64,000 nt of DNA from Deltaproteobacteria bacterium (GTDB lineage Bacteria > Desulfobacterota > B13-G15 > RBG-16-54-18). A model generated the notes under the pieces. It did no database searches. It was not told the DNA's origin and was given only the letters and a program-made list of their open reading frames with translations. How positions within the stretch are numbered: position 1 is the stretch's first letter; the number at the start of each line of letters is the position of its first letter. Both the position numbers and the translations under genes were made by a program. Below, piece after piece: positions 8,135-16,531 of the stretch. The DNA lies in NCBI GenBank assembly GCA_016927065.1, contig JAFGNJ010000024.1, positions 1 to 64,000 of the forward strand. Reading direction: 5' to 3'.

Positions 8135-8503
8135 TTAAACGAGTAACTCTTTTATCTTGTGAGCGATTTCGCGAAAGCGAGGGGAAAATTGCTCGTAATC
8201 TATGCGCCAATCAGTTACTGAACCGAGCATGAGAGATTCGTTGATATATATGAGATAAAAGAAGCCCTGATCGGTTACGAAAATGGCGGATTGCAGGTTA
8301 CCTAAATTAAAACGTTCTGTCTCCTTTTTTCCATGACTTAATACGGAAGAAAGAAAGGCGCTGTATTCTTTATGTCGCTCCACTTCTTTCCCCTTGGCTA
8401 GGAGGGTTAGCCCGTCTTCACCAGTGAGGAATATAAGACCACATTGTGGGAACGCGGTGACGATATCTTCCAAATATTCTTCTAGTTGTTCATTTAAGGA
8501 CAT
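8135..8503 (-). CDS. Small roadblock/LC7-like protein (tentative)
   Basis: 122-aa protein, convergent with the preceding response regulator. Its length and alpha/beta pattern (CGLIFLTGEDGLTLLAKGK, then SAIFVTDQGFFYLIYINESLMLG) fit a single roadblock-like domain like those at the C-termini of the neighbouring fusion proteins, but sequence similarity is weak. No signal peptide or membrane segment. A good promoter lies at 8538-8566. It could act as a partner or competitor of the fused domains. Function inferred only from context. Confidence 0.75.
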   Translation of the reverse strand: MSLNEQLEEYLEDIVTAFPQCGLIFLTGEDGLTLLAKGKEVERHKEYSAFLSSVLSHGKKETERFNLGNLQSAIFVTDQGFFYLIYINESLMLGSVTDWRIDYEQFSPRFREIAHKIKELLV

Positions 8504-8537
8504 AGTAGTTTTACATGGGTGTGTGGTGTCACGCTAT

Positions 8538-8566
8538 TTATATACTGTGAATTGTAAGGTTGGTCA
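8538..8566 (-). promoter_or_regulatory. Sigma-70-type promoter for the small roadblock-like gene
   Basis: Minus-strand TTGACC and TATATA are spaced by 17 bp, 35 bp upstream of the ATG at 8503. Confidence 0.55.
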
Positions 8567-8912
8567 ATACCATTTTTAAAAACTTCCAATTGTGAAGACG
8601 ACCCTATCAGTAGGGGCTCAGAGTATGGCATAGTTCATTTTACCTTCAGAATGCTTTACTAGTTGGGGTTATCTTGCCAAATCATCCTATTTATGGTAAA
8701 TATACTGTAGATCTAAATGTTAGGTTTATATAAGTGTCTGATAAACACTTCGGAAGTGTGTAGGTATTGCTCGGTGTCGTCGTAAACAACCGCATATAAG
8801 GGATGTGCCCGGCTTGGGCGTTCATAGTATTATAACACAGCTTGTCAGTGATCTGTTCAGTCTCAATGGGAGACACGTTTTATAGCATGAAGGGTATAGA
8901 GACAATTGCAGT
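8567..8912. other. Intergenic region, no gene seen
   Basis: Non-coding stretch between the leftward small gene's promoter and the rightward second response regulator. Only short shadow ORFs are present. Unlike the two paralogues, no sigma-54 promoter with GG-N10-GC spacing was found immediately before the gene, and no convincing sigma-70 promoter either. Confidence 0.5.
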
Positions 8913-10055
8913 ATGCATTCGAGGCGTCCCAAAATACTCTTAGTAGATAATGATGAGGCAGTAATTTCCGGTGTCAGGGATTGCCTGGCTTCTTATGCCG
9001 ATTGTATCAGTGCTACCAGCTATGATGAGGCCATCTCCTCGTTGGAGCAGGAAGCGGGAATCGCTTTGGTCATCTCCGACATCAGGATGCCGGGCAGAGA
9101 TGGATTTGATCTGCTGATGTGGCTCCGCGAAAACCGTCCGAAGGTAAAGGTGATTATGACCACGGCCTATGGTTCTCCTCTGGTTAGGTCCCTTGCTAAA
9201 CAAAAAGGGGCCGTGATGTACTTGGAAAAGCCCTTGGATCTTAAGCAACTGCGTGATACGGTGCAAGTGATCTTGGAGCGCAAGGGATTCTCCGTAGACA
9301 TCCAGAATATGGAGTTTACCGATTTGCTCCAATTTCTCTCATTTGCCGGTAGGGCGGTAAAGGTGCTGGTGACCGATAACATAGGGGAAGAGGGTGAGAT
9401 CGGGCTAAAGGGAGATACGGTTCTGTGGGTGCGGTCGCGATCACGGGAAGGAGAAGAGGCTTTTTTTGAGATTCTAACGTGGGAAGGGGGCGGGTTTGAA
9501 ATACAACCGCTCAGTGAGGAGGAGAAGCAGAGAAGGGAAGAGGTAAGTTCCCTCTCTTACCTCCTACTCGAAGGGGCACGAAGGAAGGATGAAGATCGTC
9601 TGTCGCAAGCAAAAGAGGAGCCAGTGGGGGATGAGGAGAAGACAAAGCCTCCTGGCCCTCAAAAAAGTACGAGAAGGATCAGTTCTATCAATGGTATTGT
9701 AGAGGAATTGGTGCGTGAAGTTCCAGATTTGATCGCGGCAGAAATAGTCAATATCGATGATGGAACCCCTCTTGTTGCTACAGTGTATGATTCAACCCTC
9801 GATCCCGATATGCTTGCTGCTTATTACGCCGAGGTGCTAAAGGCCCATGAGAAGGCCCTCGATGCCTTGAAGAAGGCGAGTAAGCTTGAGGAAATTCTCG
9901 TAACTACCGATGCGTTTTATATCATCATAAGGATATTGCCGGGCACTCGTTTCTATGTGAGCCTGACTATGGCACGAAAGGGTAATGTAGGGATGGCGAG
10001 GATGGTCATGAAGCGATATGAAGAGAGATTCGTTGAGGCCGTACCGTCTGATTAA
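8913..10055 (+). CDS. Response regulator: REC + PATAN (DUF4388) + divergent C-terminal domain
   Basis: 380-aa paralogue of the 7008 gene. The receivers are very close: D56 in ISDIRMPGRDG, and YLEKPLDLKQL identical. The PATAN segment follows (MEFTDLLQFLSFAGRAVKVLV). The linker is longer and charged (EEPVGDEEKTKPPGPQ), and the C-terminal 110 residues (INGIVEELVREVPDLIAAEIV to MVMKRYEERF) are roadblock-like but diverged from the other copies. This copy lacks the internal Shine-Dalgarno/ATG. The near-identical receivers suggest tandem duplication and possibly the same cognate kinase. Confidence 0.9.
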   Translation: MHSRRPKILLVDNDEAVISGVRDCLASYADCISATSYDEAISSLEQEAGIALVISDIRMPGRDGFDLLMWLRENRPKVKVIMTTAYGSPLVRSLAKQKGAVMYLEKPLDLKQLRDTVQVILERKGFSVDIQNMEFTDLLQFLSFAGRAVKVLVTDNIGEEGEIGLKGDTVLWVRSRSREGEEAFFEILTWEGGGFEIQPLSEEEKQRREEVSSLSYLLLEGARRKDEDRLSQAKEEPVGDEEKTKPPGPQKSTRRISSINGIVEELVREVPDLIAAEIVNIDDGTPLVATVYDSTLDPDMLAAYYAEVLKAHEKALDALKKASKLEEILVTTDAFYIIIRILPGTRFYVSLTMARKGNVGMARMVMKRYEERFVEAVPSD

Positions 10056-10357
10056 GAAACCATTGCCATCCAGACGCTCACAGGATACGTGGAAGCTGCC
10101 ATCCTTTTACAGATAACCTTATTGTCACCCTATCTGTGGCAAGCAAGATAAGGCTTCGGAGGGGCACGTGATAGTTTTTCGAAGGTTCTATTCCGACTCA
10201 TAGTCGTCTCGACGGGATTTGATTGATATCAGCTGGATTGGGGACCCTTGAGATGGATGATTACCGTGTCATCGGTCAATGGTTACCGAGAAGGCCGCAT
10301 CTTGACAGCCCTCCGGTCATTTATCATAATGACGGTGAGAAGAGAAAGGGGGATTCG

Positions 10358-10942
10358 TTGAAGGAAAAAATATTGCATCTGGCACAAGAGGGTTTGCAGG
10401 TAAAGGAGCGCTTTTTCCAGGACAATGTTGATACCATCGTGGAGATAATCAATTGTATAACGGATGCCCTCCGTCAGGGCAACAAGATTCTTATCTTTGG
10501 CAACGGCGGCAGCGCCGCCGATGCCCAACATATCGCCGCAGAGTTCATCAGCCGCTTTCTCTTCGATAGGGCTCCTCTGCCGGCTATCGCCCTGACCACC
10601 GATACCTCCATCTTGACCAGCATCAGCAACGATGCGGATTTTTCCCACATCTTCTCCCGGCAGATCGAAGCCCTTGGCAACAAGGGGGATATCGCCTGGG
10701 GGATTACTACCAGTGGCACGTCACCTAATGTGATCGAGGGATTTTGCATGGCCAAGGAAAAGGGAATGACAACCGTTGCCTTTACCGGCAAGGATGGTGG
10801 GGAGGCCTTGAGGGTGGCAGATTATGGCCTCAACGTCAACTCCTCTAGCACCCCCCGAATTCAAGAGGCCCATATCACCGCGGGTCATATCATATGCGAA
10901 CTAGTGGAAAGGGGACTTTTCCCTCAAGGAGGCCGGCGATGA
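10358..10942 (+). CDS. gmhA: Phosphoheptose isomerase
   Basis: Sedoheptulose-7-phosphate isomerase, the first step of ADP-heptose synthesis for the lipopolysaccharide inner core. The SIS domain is clear: ILIFGNGGSAADAQHIAAEFISRF, SNDADFSHIFSRQIEALG, TTSGTSPNVIEG, and C-terminal IQEAHITAGHIICELVE. I start at TTG 10358 (AAAGGGGG 5 nt upstream), giving 194 aa, the usual GmhA size. The ORF-track start at 10223 would add 45 unrelated residues. The stop overlaps the next gene's ATG by 4 bp, so the two are translationally coupled. Confidence 0.93.
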   Translation: MKEKILHLAQEGLQVKERFFQDNVDTIVEIINCITDALRQGNKILIFGNGGSAADAQHIAAEFISRFLFDRAPLPAIALTTDTSILTSISNDADFSHIFSRQIEALGNKGDIAWGITTSGTSPNVIEGFCMAKEKGMTTVAFTGKDGGEALRVADYGLNVNSSSTPRIQEAHITAGHIICELVERGLFPQGGRR

Positions 10943-11901
10943 AGCGAAGGTCTAACTGGCAACCATTGGACCTCACGGTGATACAGACTTCTTCTCTCCG
11001 CAAGAGAAAGAGCAAGGTCGATGTTTCGCATTTCGCCTCGCCGGTTCTTTCTGGGTCATCCTTTCAAAGGTTTATTCAATCCCTCCCGCGGATTTTAGCG
11101 GCCGGGGATTTCACGGAGGTTGTCTCACGCATCGTCACGGCAGTTAAAAGTGATCAAATGGTCCTGTGGGGGATGGGGGCCCATCCCATCAAGGTGGGTC
11201 TGAATCCAGTTATTATTAATCTCATGGAGCGGGGTGTGATCAAGGGATTGGCTATGAACGGTGCGGGCATCGTACACGATGTGGAGATCGCCATGGCGGG
11301 GAAGACCTCTGAGGAGGTGGAAGAGGGGTTGGGTGAGGGGGCCTTCGGGGTAACCAAAGAGACGGCCGAGTTTATCAACGGCGCCCTGAAGGCGGGTTAC
11401 AATGCGGGCTGGGGTTTCGGTGAGGCCGTGGGGAAGGCCCTGAACGAAGAAGAATTACCTCATAAGAAAATGAGCATCGGTGCCGCGGCCTGTCGATTGG
11501 ATATCCCCCTGACCGTTCATGTAGCCATCGGCACTGACGTCATCCATATTCACCCTTCCACGGATGGTTCCATTATTGGGGAAATGACCTACCGCGATTT
11601 TCGGCTCTTCGCCTCCCTGGTGGCCTCGTTACAAAAAGGGATCTATATCAATGTGGGATCAGCGGTGATTTTACCCGAGGTCTTTCTCAAGGCCCTCAGT
11701 GCGGCGAGGAATCTGGGGCATAGAGTGGAGGACTTTGTCACCCTCAACATGGACTTTATCCAGCACTACCGCCCTACACAAAACGTCGTCCGTAGACCCA
11801 CGGCCAAAGGTGGGAAGGGCTTTGCCCTGACCGGTCACCACGAGATTATGGTCCCCCTGTTGGCCGCCGCAATTTTAGAAGGATTGGAAGATACGGCTTA
11901 A
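10939..11901 (+). CDS. Deoxyhypusine synthase-like family protein (function unassigned)
   Basis: 320-aa cytosolic protein. Motifs such as GMGAHPIKVGLNPVIINLMERG, MNGAGIVHDVEIAM, TSEEVEEGL, GTDVIHIHPSTDG and LTGHHEIMVPLLAAAI resemble the NAD-binding deoxyhypusine-synthase-like family found in bacteria that have no eIF5A, where the reaction is unsettled. This is recalled from the family pattern, not searched. ATG 10939 overlaps the gmhA stop and has AAGGAGG upstream; the 10894 start of the ORF track is unlikely. Coupling to gmhA suggests a link to heptose or envelope sugar metabolism, but that is inference. Confidence 0.82.
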   Translation: MKRRSNWQPLDLTVIQTSSLRKRKSKVDVSHFASPVLSGSSFQRFIQSLPRILAAGDFTEVVSRIVTAVKSDQMVLWGMGAHPIKVGLNPVIINLMERGVIKGLAMNGAGIVHDVEIAMAGKTSEEVEEGLGEGAFGVTKETAEFINGALKAGYNAGWGFGEAVGKALNEEELPHKKMSIGAAACRLDIPLTVHVAIGTDVIHIHPSTDGSIIGEMTYRDFRLFASLVASLQKGIYINVGSAVILPEVFLKALSAARNLGHRVEDFVTLNMDFIQHYRPTQNVVRRPTAKGGKGFALTGHHEIMVPLLAAAILEGLEDTA

Positions 11902-11918
11902 CAGGCATTCTTTTCCTC

Positions 11919-11947
11919 CTCCATCCCCTTGAAAAATAAGGATGGAG
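11919..11947 (+). terminator. Possible terminator after the gmhA operon
   Basis: Hairpin of CTCCATCC and GGATGGAG with a 13-nt A-rich loop, 17 bp after the stop codon, followed by TTATATATT. The T-tract is imperfect. Confidence 0.45.
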
Positions 11948-11991
11948 TTATATATTGTAATAAAGTATATTTTTAGTGAAAGGTGAAATTG

Positions 11992-12081
11992 ATGAAGGCC
12001 CTTATCTGGATTATCGTGATCGTGGCACTATGGTTTATCATGAATAAATTCATCCTCCCCAAATTGGGGATGGATACCTGA
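11992..12081 (+). CDS. 29-aa single-pass membrane peptide
   Basis: Short ORF missing from the supplied track. It begins MKALIWIIVIVALWFIMNK and ends in PKLGMDT. Almost the whole peptide is one hydrophobic helix with a positively charged end. AAAGGTG sits 8 nt before the ATG. The compact amphipathic design and a clear Shine-Dalgarno support a real small protein rather than chance. Function unknown; it could be a regulatory membrane microprotein. Confidence 0.6.
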   Translation: MKALIWIIVIVALWFIMNKFILPKLGMDT

Positions 12082-12148
12082 ATGAGCAAAAGTTGCCGGA
12101 TCGAGGATCGATCCGCAGAAGCCGGCGAAACGGAAAGAAAAAGCTAGG

Positions 12149-12361
12149 TTGGAGGTCATGAGGAGACCCAGTGTACCCTCGCACAAGGTAAAACTGCACT
12201 GTAAAAAGTTTGACCAATGGGTGGACGAGGAAGAGGCGACATGTACAAAGCCGGATGATTATTGTGAATTTAGGGAAAGATGTGCTATATATTTTTTGAT
12301 GACCGAACGTGATAGAGAAATGAAAAAGAACGCAAAGGAGAAACAGCATGCCTCTGTATGA
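12149..12361 (+). CDS. Small cysteine-rich conserved hypothetical protein
   Basis: Up to 70 aa (TTG 12149; ATG 12158 is the alternative and would give 67 aa). Four Cys occur in a compact arrangement (LHCKKFDQWV, EATCTKPDDYCEFRERCAIYFL), suggesting a metal site. The C-terminal tail is highly charged (ERDREMKKNAKEK). The stop overlaps the start of the FmdB-type gene by 14 bp, a sign of coupled expression. Not recognised as a named family. Confidence 0.6.
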   Translation: MEVMRRPSVPSHKVKLHCKKFDQWVDEEEATCTKPDDYCEFRERCAIYFLMTERDREMKKNAKEKQHASV

Positions 12362-12551
12362 ATACCGATGTCAGGCCTGCGGCGATACCTTTGAGACCAT
12401 CAGGGGACTCAGTGATAAGGATGTGGATGTAGTGTGCCCGAAATGCGGCGAGAAAAAGGCGGAAAAACTCATGTCTGCCTGCACCTGCACGGTAAAAGGC
12501 ACGTCATCCAGTTCATCGACGAGCTCATGCGGATCAGGCAGGTTTACCTGA
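12348..12551 (+). CDS. FmdB-family zinc ribbon protein
   Basis: 67-aa protein with the typical MPLYEYRCQACGDTFE start and a second CPKCGEKKAEK knuckle, together a C2C2 zinc ribbon. A Ser-rich tail contains CTCTVKG and SSCGSG, as in many members. The family is often called a regulatory protein, but its molecular role is not firmly known. AAAGGAGAAACAGC precedes the ATG. Confidence 0.9.
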   Translation: MPLYEYRCQACGDTFETIRGLSDKDVDVVCPKCGEKKAEKLMSACTCTVKGTSSSSSTSSCGSGRFT

Positions 12552-12686
12552 GGCACGTAGATGGCGATGGTCCATCGCCGTGAACAAATCTGTAACCGGG
12601 TAGGTTGCATCAGCGGTGATAAGCACATCTTATGGTGTGGAGTTTTGGATGAGGATATAAAGAATAAAAGGAAACCGGAGTAGTTT

Positions 12687-13406
12687 TTACTCTTCTTTTC
12701 CCCCTAATTCTTTTAATCGGGTCTTTGCCGCCGTTCCCCACGGCGGCGGAATTTCTTCTTTGAGCGATTCTTGGTAGGCCTCAATGGCTTTATTCTTCTC
12801 CCCTAGTTTTTCCCAGCACATACCCATATTAAATAAGGCATAGGGTTTCAGCCACTCGTCTTGTGAGTCGAGAAGTTGCTGGAAGTAGTTTATGGATTGT
12901 TGATATTCTTCCTTTGCCCAATATGCGTGGGCCAGGGCGTTGAGGGCAATGACCTTTAGGGTGGGCTGCGATGACTTCTTTAATAAGAACCCCAACAAGG
13001 AAGACCTCAATGATCTCTTTAAAAAGAGATCGAAATCCATGATGGCGTTATCATAGTCTTTTTGGAGCATATAGCTCCTTCCCCGATAGAGGAGGGCTAC
13101 TTTACCGGCCGTTGTTTTTGAGTAGTCATTGACCAATTCCGAGAATATGGGGAGGGCTTCCGTACGTGTTTCCTCCTGCTGATAGAGGTTGATCCCCCTG
13201 CCCAAGAGAGTAAAGGCCATCTCTTCCCTGATAGTTTGGTCCTGGCGCCATAGAAAAAGAGCCACGATAATCGCTGCTATGAGCACAACACCCAGCACTA
13301 TGTACCCGATGTGGGACATTACATAGGCCATAGCCTGGGAACCCCAGGTAATAAATTCGTCTGGCCTTTTTAGTGTCTTTTTTGTGAGTTTCCTTCTGGC
13401 GACCAT
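12687..13406 (-). CDS. Membrane-anchored TPR protein (YfgM/TPR_21-like)
   Basis: 239-aa protein. A cytoplasmic basic N-terminus is followed by one membrane helix (IGYIVLGVVLIAAIIVALFLW, about residues 33-53) and a periplasmic region with tetratricopeptide repeats (EALPIFSELVNDYSKT, YDNAIMDFDLFLKR, YQQSINYFQQLLD, NKAIEAYQESLKEE). The layout matches YfgM-like proteins, which in enterobacteria assist envelope protein biogenesis at SecYEG. No neighbouring BamB/Der genes are present, so the role remains open. Confidence 0.85.
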   Translation of the reverse strand: MVARRKLTKKTLKRPDEFITWGSQAMAYVMSHIGYIVLGVVLIAAIIVALFLWRQDQTIREEMAFTLLGRGINLYQQEETRTEALPIFSELVNDYSKTTAGKVALLYRGRSYMLQKDYDNAIMDFDLFLKRSLRSSLLGFLLKKSSQPTLKVIALNALAHAYWAKEEYQQSINYFQQLLDSQDEWLKPYALFNMGMCWEKLGEKNKAIEAYQESLKEEIPPPWGTAAKTRLKELGGKEE

Positions 13407-13902
13407 TGCTTGTCCTTAATCTGTTGCCCATTTTTATATCCTCTCACGCCCTCTTTGTCAACGCATTTTACACCCGGAGTTTCCTGAGTTTTATGTCTGG
13501 TGAGGATTTTTCTCCGTTTCTGAGGAAAACCGTTCTCCCGGAATGTTGTCACCTGCAAACCACAAATCCCCCCCTTACCCCCCTTTAGCAAAGGGGGGAT
13601 GGGGGGATTTGCAACCTATCTTCTCCATGATGTTTAAATCACTCTGGTGAAACGCAAAAAAGGGGGATTCCAGATAGTCATATCCTCAAAACAAATCGAT
13701 ATTGTTACACAATAATGATTTCAGTATTAAAAACTCAGGAAACTCCAGATTTTACACCGATGCGTATGCATACGATGGGATTAATGTGATGACAAATTTT
13801 AATCGATAGATGACAAAGAACGTCACCTGTTTCACTTTGGACCTCCCTGATGCTAGAAGAACAGGATTTTTGCAGGTTTTTAGGATAAAAAATAAAGATT
13901 TT
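13407..13902. other. Intergenic region with a dispersed repeat
   Basis: About 500 bp without a convincing gene, between the leftward TPR gene and the sigma-54 promoter of the histidine kinase operon. It contains the C/G-run palindrome at 13564-13610 and a partial AAGGGGGATTC copy near 13662. The remainder is AT-rich and looks non-coding. Confidence 0.6.
13564..13610. repeat. C-run/G-run palindromic repeat, copy 1
   Basis: Imperfect inverted repeat with AAATCCCCCC and GGGGGGATTT outer ends and CCCCCCTTT/AAAGGGGGG inner arms. A second copy lies at 25356-25402. It resembles intergenic palindromes scattered through many deltaproteobacterial genomes and could act as a REP-like or terminator-like element. 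Confidence 0.8.
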
Positions 13903-13920
13903 TTGGCAAATAAATTGCAT
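13903..13920 (+). promoter_or_regulatory. Sigma-54 promoter of the kinase/NtrC operon
   Basis: TTGGCAA-N5-TTGCAT with correct GG-N10-GC spacing, ending about 40 bp before the kinase ATG. Predicted start near 13930. Confidence 0.72.
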
Positions 13921-13960
13921 GAGTTCTCATAGAGGTCTTTTTCGGGGTAGGTATTGAGAA

Positions 13961-15040
13961 ATGGTGATGGTTAACCAAGCAGAAGAAAAGATTGTTTGTC
14001 CTGTAAGCGGCACGTTTCCGCACGGTCCGTGCACCTATGCCGAAATATTAGAACATCTAGATTTAGGAATTATTGTACTTGACACAAATAATGAAGAAGT
14101 AATTTTCCATAATATGGCGTTTGAAACTATGCTTGAGGGGTCAGATGAGCCTATCGATTATAATTCCATCAGTACTTTGTTCCTGCAGGATATGGGGAAG
14201 GGAAATGTTTCTGATGCTTTTGGCAAGGCTCAAGCGCTTCATTATAAGAATAAGCTTTTAGGTTATACCGCCTATTTCATGTCGCATGGCTTCATCGTGA
14301 TACTTATTCGTGACATTACAGAGAGTGCGAGGCTTGAATCTATAGCTGAGGCAGTCAATGCGATGGAAAACATTACCTACATCTTCTCCGGCATCAGACA
14401 CGAGTTAGGAAATCCCATTAATTCTATTAAGATGACCTTGAGTGTCCTCAAAAAAAATCTGGGCAGATATTCTCGGAATACCGTTCACCAATACGTGGAT
14501 CGGACTCTTGCGGAGATAACGAGGGTTGAATATCTCTTGAAATCCCTAAAGAGTTTCAGCATGTTTGAGAATCCAAGTATCCAGAATATAGATCTGTCTG
14601 AATTTATGGATCTCTTTCAGGCTCTTGTTGGAAAAGATTTAGAAAAGAACGGAATAACAATAGAAGTCATATTATCTCTCAATGCGCAATGGGTGCGCGC
14701 GGATCCAAGGGCGCTTCAGCAGGTTATGTTAAACCTCATTGCCAATGCTGCTGATTCTCTCGAAGGTAGAGAGGATCCTACTATCACAATTACCACGCAG
14801 AAGAAAAACAATTTTATATGGCTATGCGTTGAGGATAATGGCGTCGGTATCCCCGCTGATGACCAGAAGAATCTCTTTAAACCTTTTTACACGACGAAAT
14901 CAAACGGAACGGGGCTTGGCCTGGCGATAGCGAAGAAAATGCTGGCCAAGATGAATAGCAGGATAGGGATTGAAAGCCGTGAAGAGGTAGGGACAAAAGT
15001 AACCATATCTATCCCAGAGGGACGCAGAAAAGATGCGTAA
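13961..15040 (+). CDS. Cytosolic PAS-domain sensor histidine kinase
   Basis: 359-aa kinase with no membrane segment. A PAS-like sensor (ILEHLDLGIIVLDTNNEEVIFHN) occupies residues about 25-115. HisKA has the H-box IRHELGNPINSIKMTL; the ATPase domain has the N-box NLIANAADSLEG, G1 DNGVGIP and G2 GTGLGLAIAKKM. The last codons overlap the downstream NtrC-type gene by 8 bp, so the two form a cognate pair. A sigma-54 promoter upstream suggests positive autoregulation by that partner. Confidence 0.92.
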   Translation: MVMVNQAEEKIVCPVSGTFPHGPCTYAEILEHLDLGIIVLDTNNEEVIFHNMAFETMLEGSDEPIDYNSISTLFLQDMGKGNVSDAFGKAQALHYKNKLLGYTAYFMSHGFIVILIRDITESARLESIAEAVNAMENITYIFSGIRHELGNPINSIKMTLSVLKKNLGRYSRNTVHQYVDRTLAEITRVEYLLKSLKSFSMFENPSIQNIDLSEFMDLFQALVGKDLEKNGITIEVILSLNAQWVRADPRALQQVMLNLIANAADSLEGREDPTITITTQKKNNFIWLCVEDNGVGIPADDQKNLFKPFYTTKSNGTGLGLAIAKKMLAKMNSRIGIESREEVGTKVTISIPEGRRKDA

Positions 15041-16412
15041 TCCTGCAAGAAACATTTTGATTATCGATGATGATAAAGGATTGTGCGATACACTCTCCGA
15101 TTACTTCGTCGGCGAAAAACGGAATGTTTTTACAGCGCATACAGGAGGTGAAGGGCTTTCCATCTGTTCACAGCAAAAGGTCGATGTGGTTTTGTTGGAT
15201 CAGAAGCTTCCTGACGTGGAAGGCGTATCCCTCTGCCCGACAATCTTACAGCACCATGAGCAGACCAAAATAATATTCATGACAGCATATCCCAGTTTCG
15301 AAAATGCGGTGGAAGCCGTAAAGATGGGAGCCTACGATTACCTTTCGAAGCCTTTTGAGCTGGAAGAGCTGGAGCTTACTATTGAACGGGCGTTGCGGAC
15401 TTTGGAATTGGAGGGGATAGAACAGCTTCAAAGTTATAAACATGATAAAGAGAATGAGGAGACGGTTTTGGTTTGTGATAAGGGGGGATTGGCAGAAACC
15501 ATGACGTTAGTAGATGTTGCGGCCACTGAGAATGCCCCGGTTTTAATCACGGGAGAAACGGGCACCGGCAAGAGTGTGGTAGCGCGTATTATACATTTCA
15601 AGAGTTCCGCTCACAAAAAGGCATTTCTTTGCATAAACTGTGCTGCTTTTCCGGAGAACCTCGTTGAGGCGGAACTCTTCGGTTACGAAAAGGGGGCCTT
15701 CACGGGGGCCGTGACTGCACGAAAAGGTATCTTTGAGCTGGCAGAGGGGGGAACCCTCTTTTTAGACGAAATAGGGGCGATGCCCCTTCACCTCCAGTCA
15801 AAGCTCTTGGGTGTTTTAGAGGAGAAGAAGATACGGAGGATCGGAGGTGAATCCATAAAACCGGTTGATGTACGGATTATCGCTGCCTCTAATACCGATT
15901 TAGAAAGTGCGGTAAAGAACAAGTTGTTTCGGGAAGACCTTTATTATCGCCTTAGTGTCATAAGAATCCATATCCCTCCTTTGCGAGAGCGGAGCGAGGA
16001 TATAGTGGAATTGTGTGATTATTTCATCCGCACGATGGCCAAGGGGCGTGAAGTTACCCTTCCAGATTCAGAGGTGAAAAAGTTGATGGAATACGAATGG
16101 CCGGGTAATGTGAGGGAGCTTAAAAACCTCATGGAGAGATCCCTCATCCTTCAGAGGGAATCTGTGCTGAAGCCTTCGGAATTTTTGAGGGGAAATGGTA
16201 CGGTTACTGCTACTTCAGCCTTTTCCGTGCCCGGCGGTAATGGGATTATCCCCTTAGAGGAAGTTGAGAAAGACTACATACGACACGTGCTCGGTCGATT
16301 CTCAGGCAATTATACCCACACCGCCAAGGCCCTCGGGATATCCCTCTCCACCCTGAAGCGAAAGCTCAGAAGTTATGGTCGCATTTCTCATCAAACCAAA
16401 ATAAGTCACTAG
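15033..16412 (+). CDS. NtrC-family sigma-54-dependent response regulator
   Basis: 459-aa activator. Residues 1-120 are a receiver (D56 in VVLLDQKLPD). The AAA+ domain has Walker A GETGTGKSVVA, an intact GAFTGA loop contacting sigma-54, Walker B GGTLFLDEIG and sensor residues near REDLYYRLSV. The C-terminal Fis-type helix-turn-helix is NYTHTAKALGISLSTLKRKLR. The sigma-54 sites at 6964, 13903 and 16511 are natural candidate targets. Confidence 0.93.
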   Translation: MRNPARNILIIDDDKGLCDTLSDYFVGEKRNVFTAHTGGEGLSICSQQKVDVVLLDQKLPDVEGVSLCPTILQHHEQTKIIFMTAYPSFENAVEAVKMGAYDYLSKPFELEELELTIERALRTLELEGIEQLQSYKHDKENEETVLVCDKGGLAETMTLVDVAATENAPVLITGETGTGKSVVARIIHFKSSAHKKAFLCINCAAFPENLVEAELFGYEKGAFTGAVTARKGIFELAEGGTLFLDEIGAMPLHLQSKLLGVLEEKKIRRIGGESIKPVDVRIIAASNTDLESAVKNKLFREDLYYRLSVIRIHIPPLRERSEDIVELCDYFIRTMAKGREVTLPDSEVKKLMEYEWPGNVRELKNLMERSLILQRESVLKPSEFLRGNGTVTATSAFSVPGGNGIIPLEEVEKDYIRHVLGRFSGNYTHTAKALGISLSTLKRKLRSYGRISHQTKISH

Positions 16413-16510
16413 GTCATAATGAACCATCCAAAATGATGTATTTCAACGTTATTTCTTAGGGCGTACCGTATAACCTATTAATTTTACACACCATTTCTAA
16501 CAGAGCTTTG

Positions 16511-16526
16511 TGGCATAGTATTTGCT
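16511..16526 (+). promoter_or_regulatory. Sigma-54 promoter of the third response-regulator gene
   Basis: TGGCAT-N5-TTGCT with GG-N10-GC spacing. The predicted transcription start (about 16537) falls on or next to the ATG at 16532/GTG at 16538, so the message would be leaderless or nearly so, or the true start is slightly further downstream. Confidence 0.65.
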
Positions 16527-16531
16527 GCTAT

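Noticed and set aside
8567-8912. Sigma-54 promoter for the second response regulator
   Set aside because: No GG-N10-GC match in the upstream region, unlike the two paralogues.
10223-10357. 45-residue N-terminal extension of GmhA
   Set aside because: No homology to the family; TTG 10358 has a Shine-Dalgarno and gives the normal GmhA length.
12561-12683. 40-codon ORF after the FmdB gene
   Set aside because: No ribosome binding site, begins within a hairpin (GGCGATGG/CCATCGCC) and has no recognisable motif.
13561-13612. CRISPR-like or IS end
   Set aside because: Single palindrome with no spaced direct repeats and no transposase; better described as a dispersed intergenic repeat.
16508-16531. 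Upstream start of the third response regulator
   Set aside because: It would overlap the sigma-54 promoter and adds MWHSICCY, unlike the paralogues.
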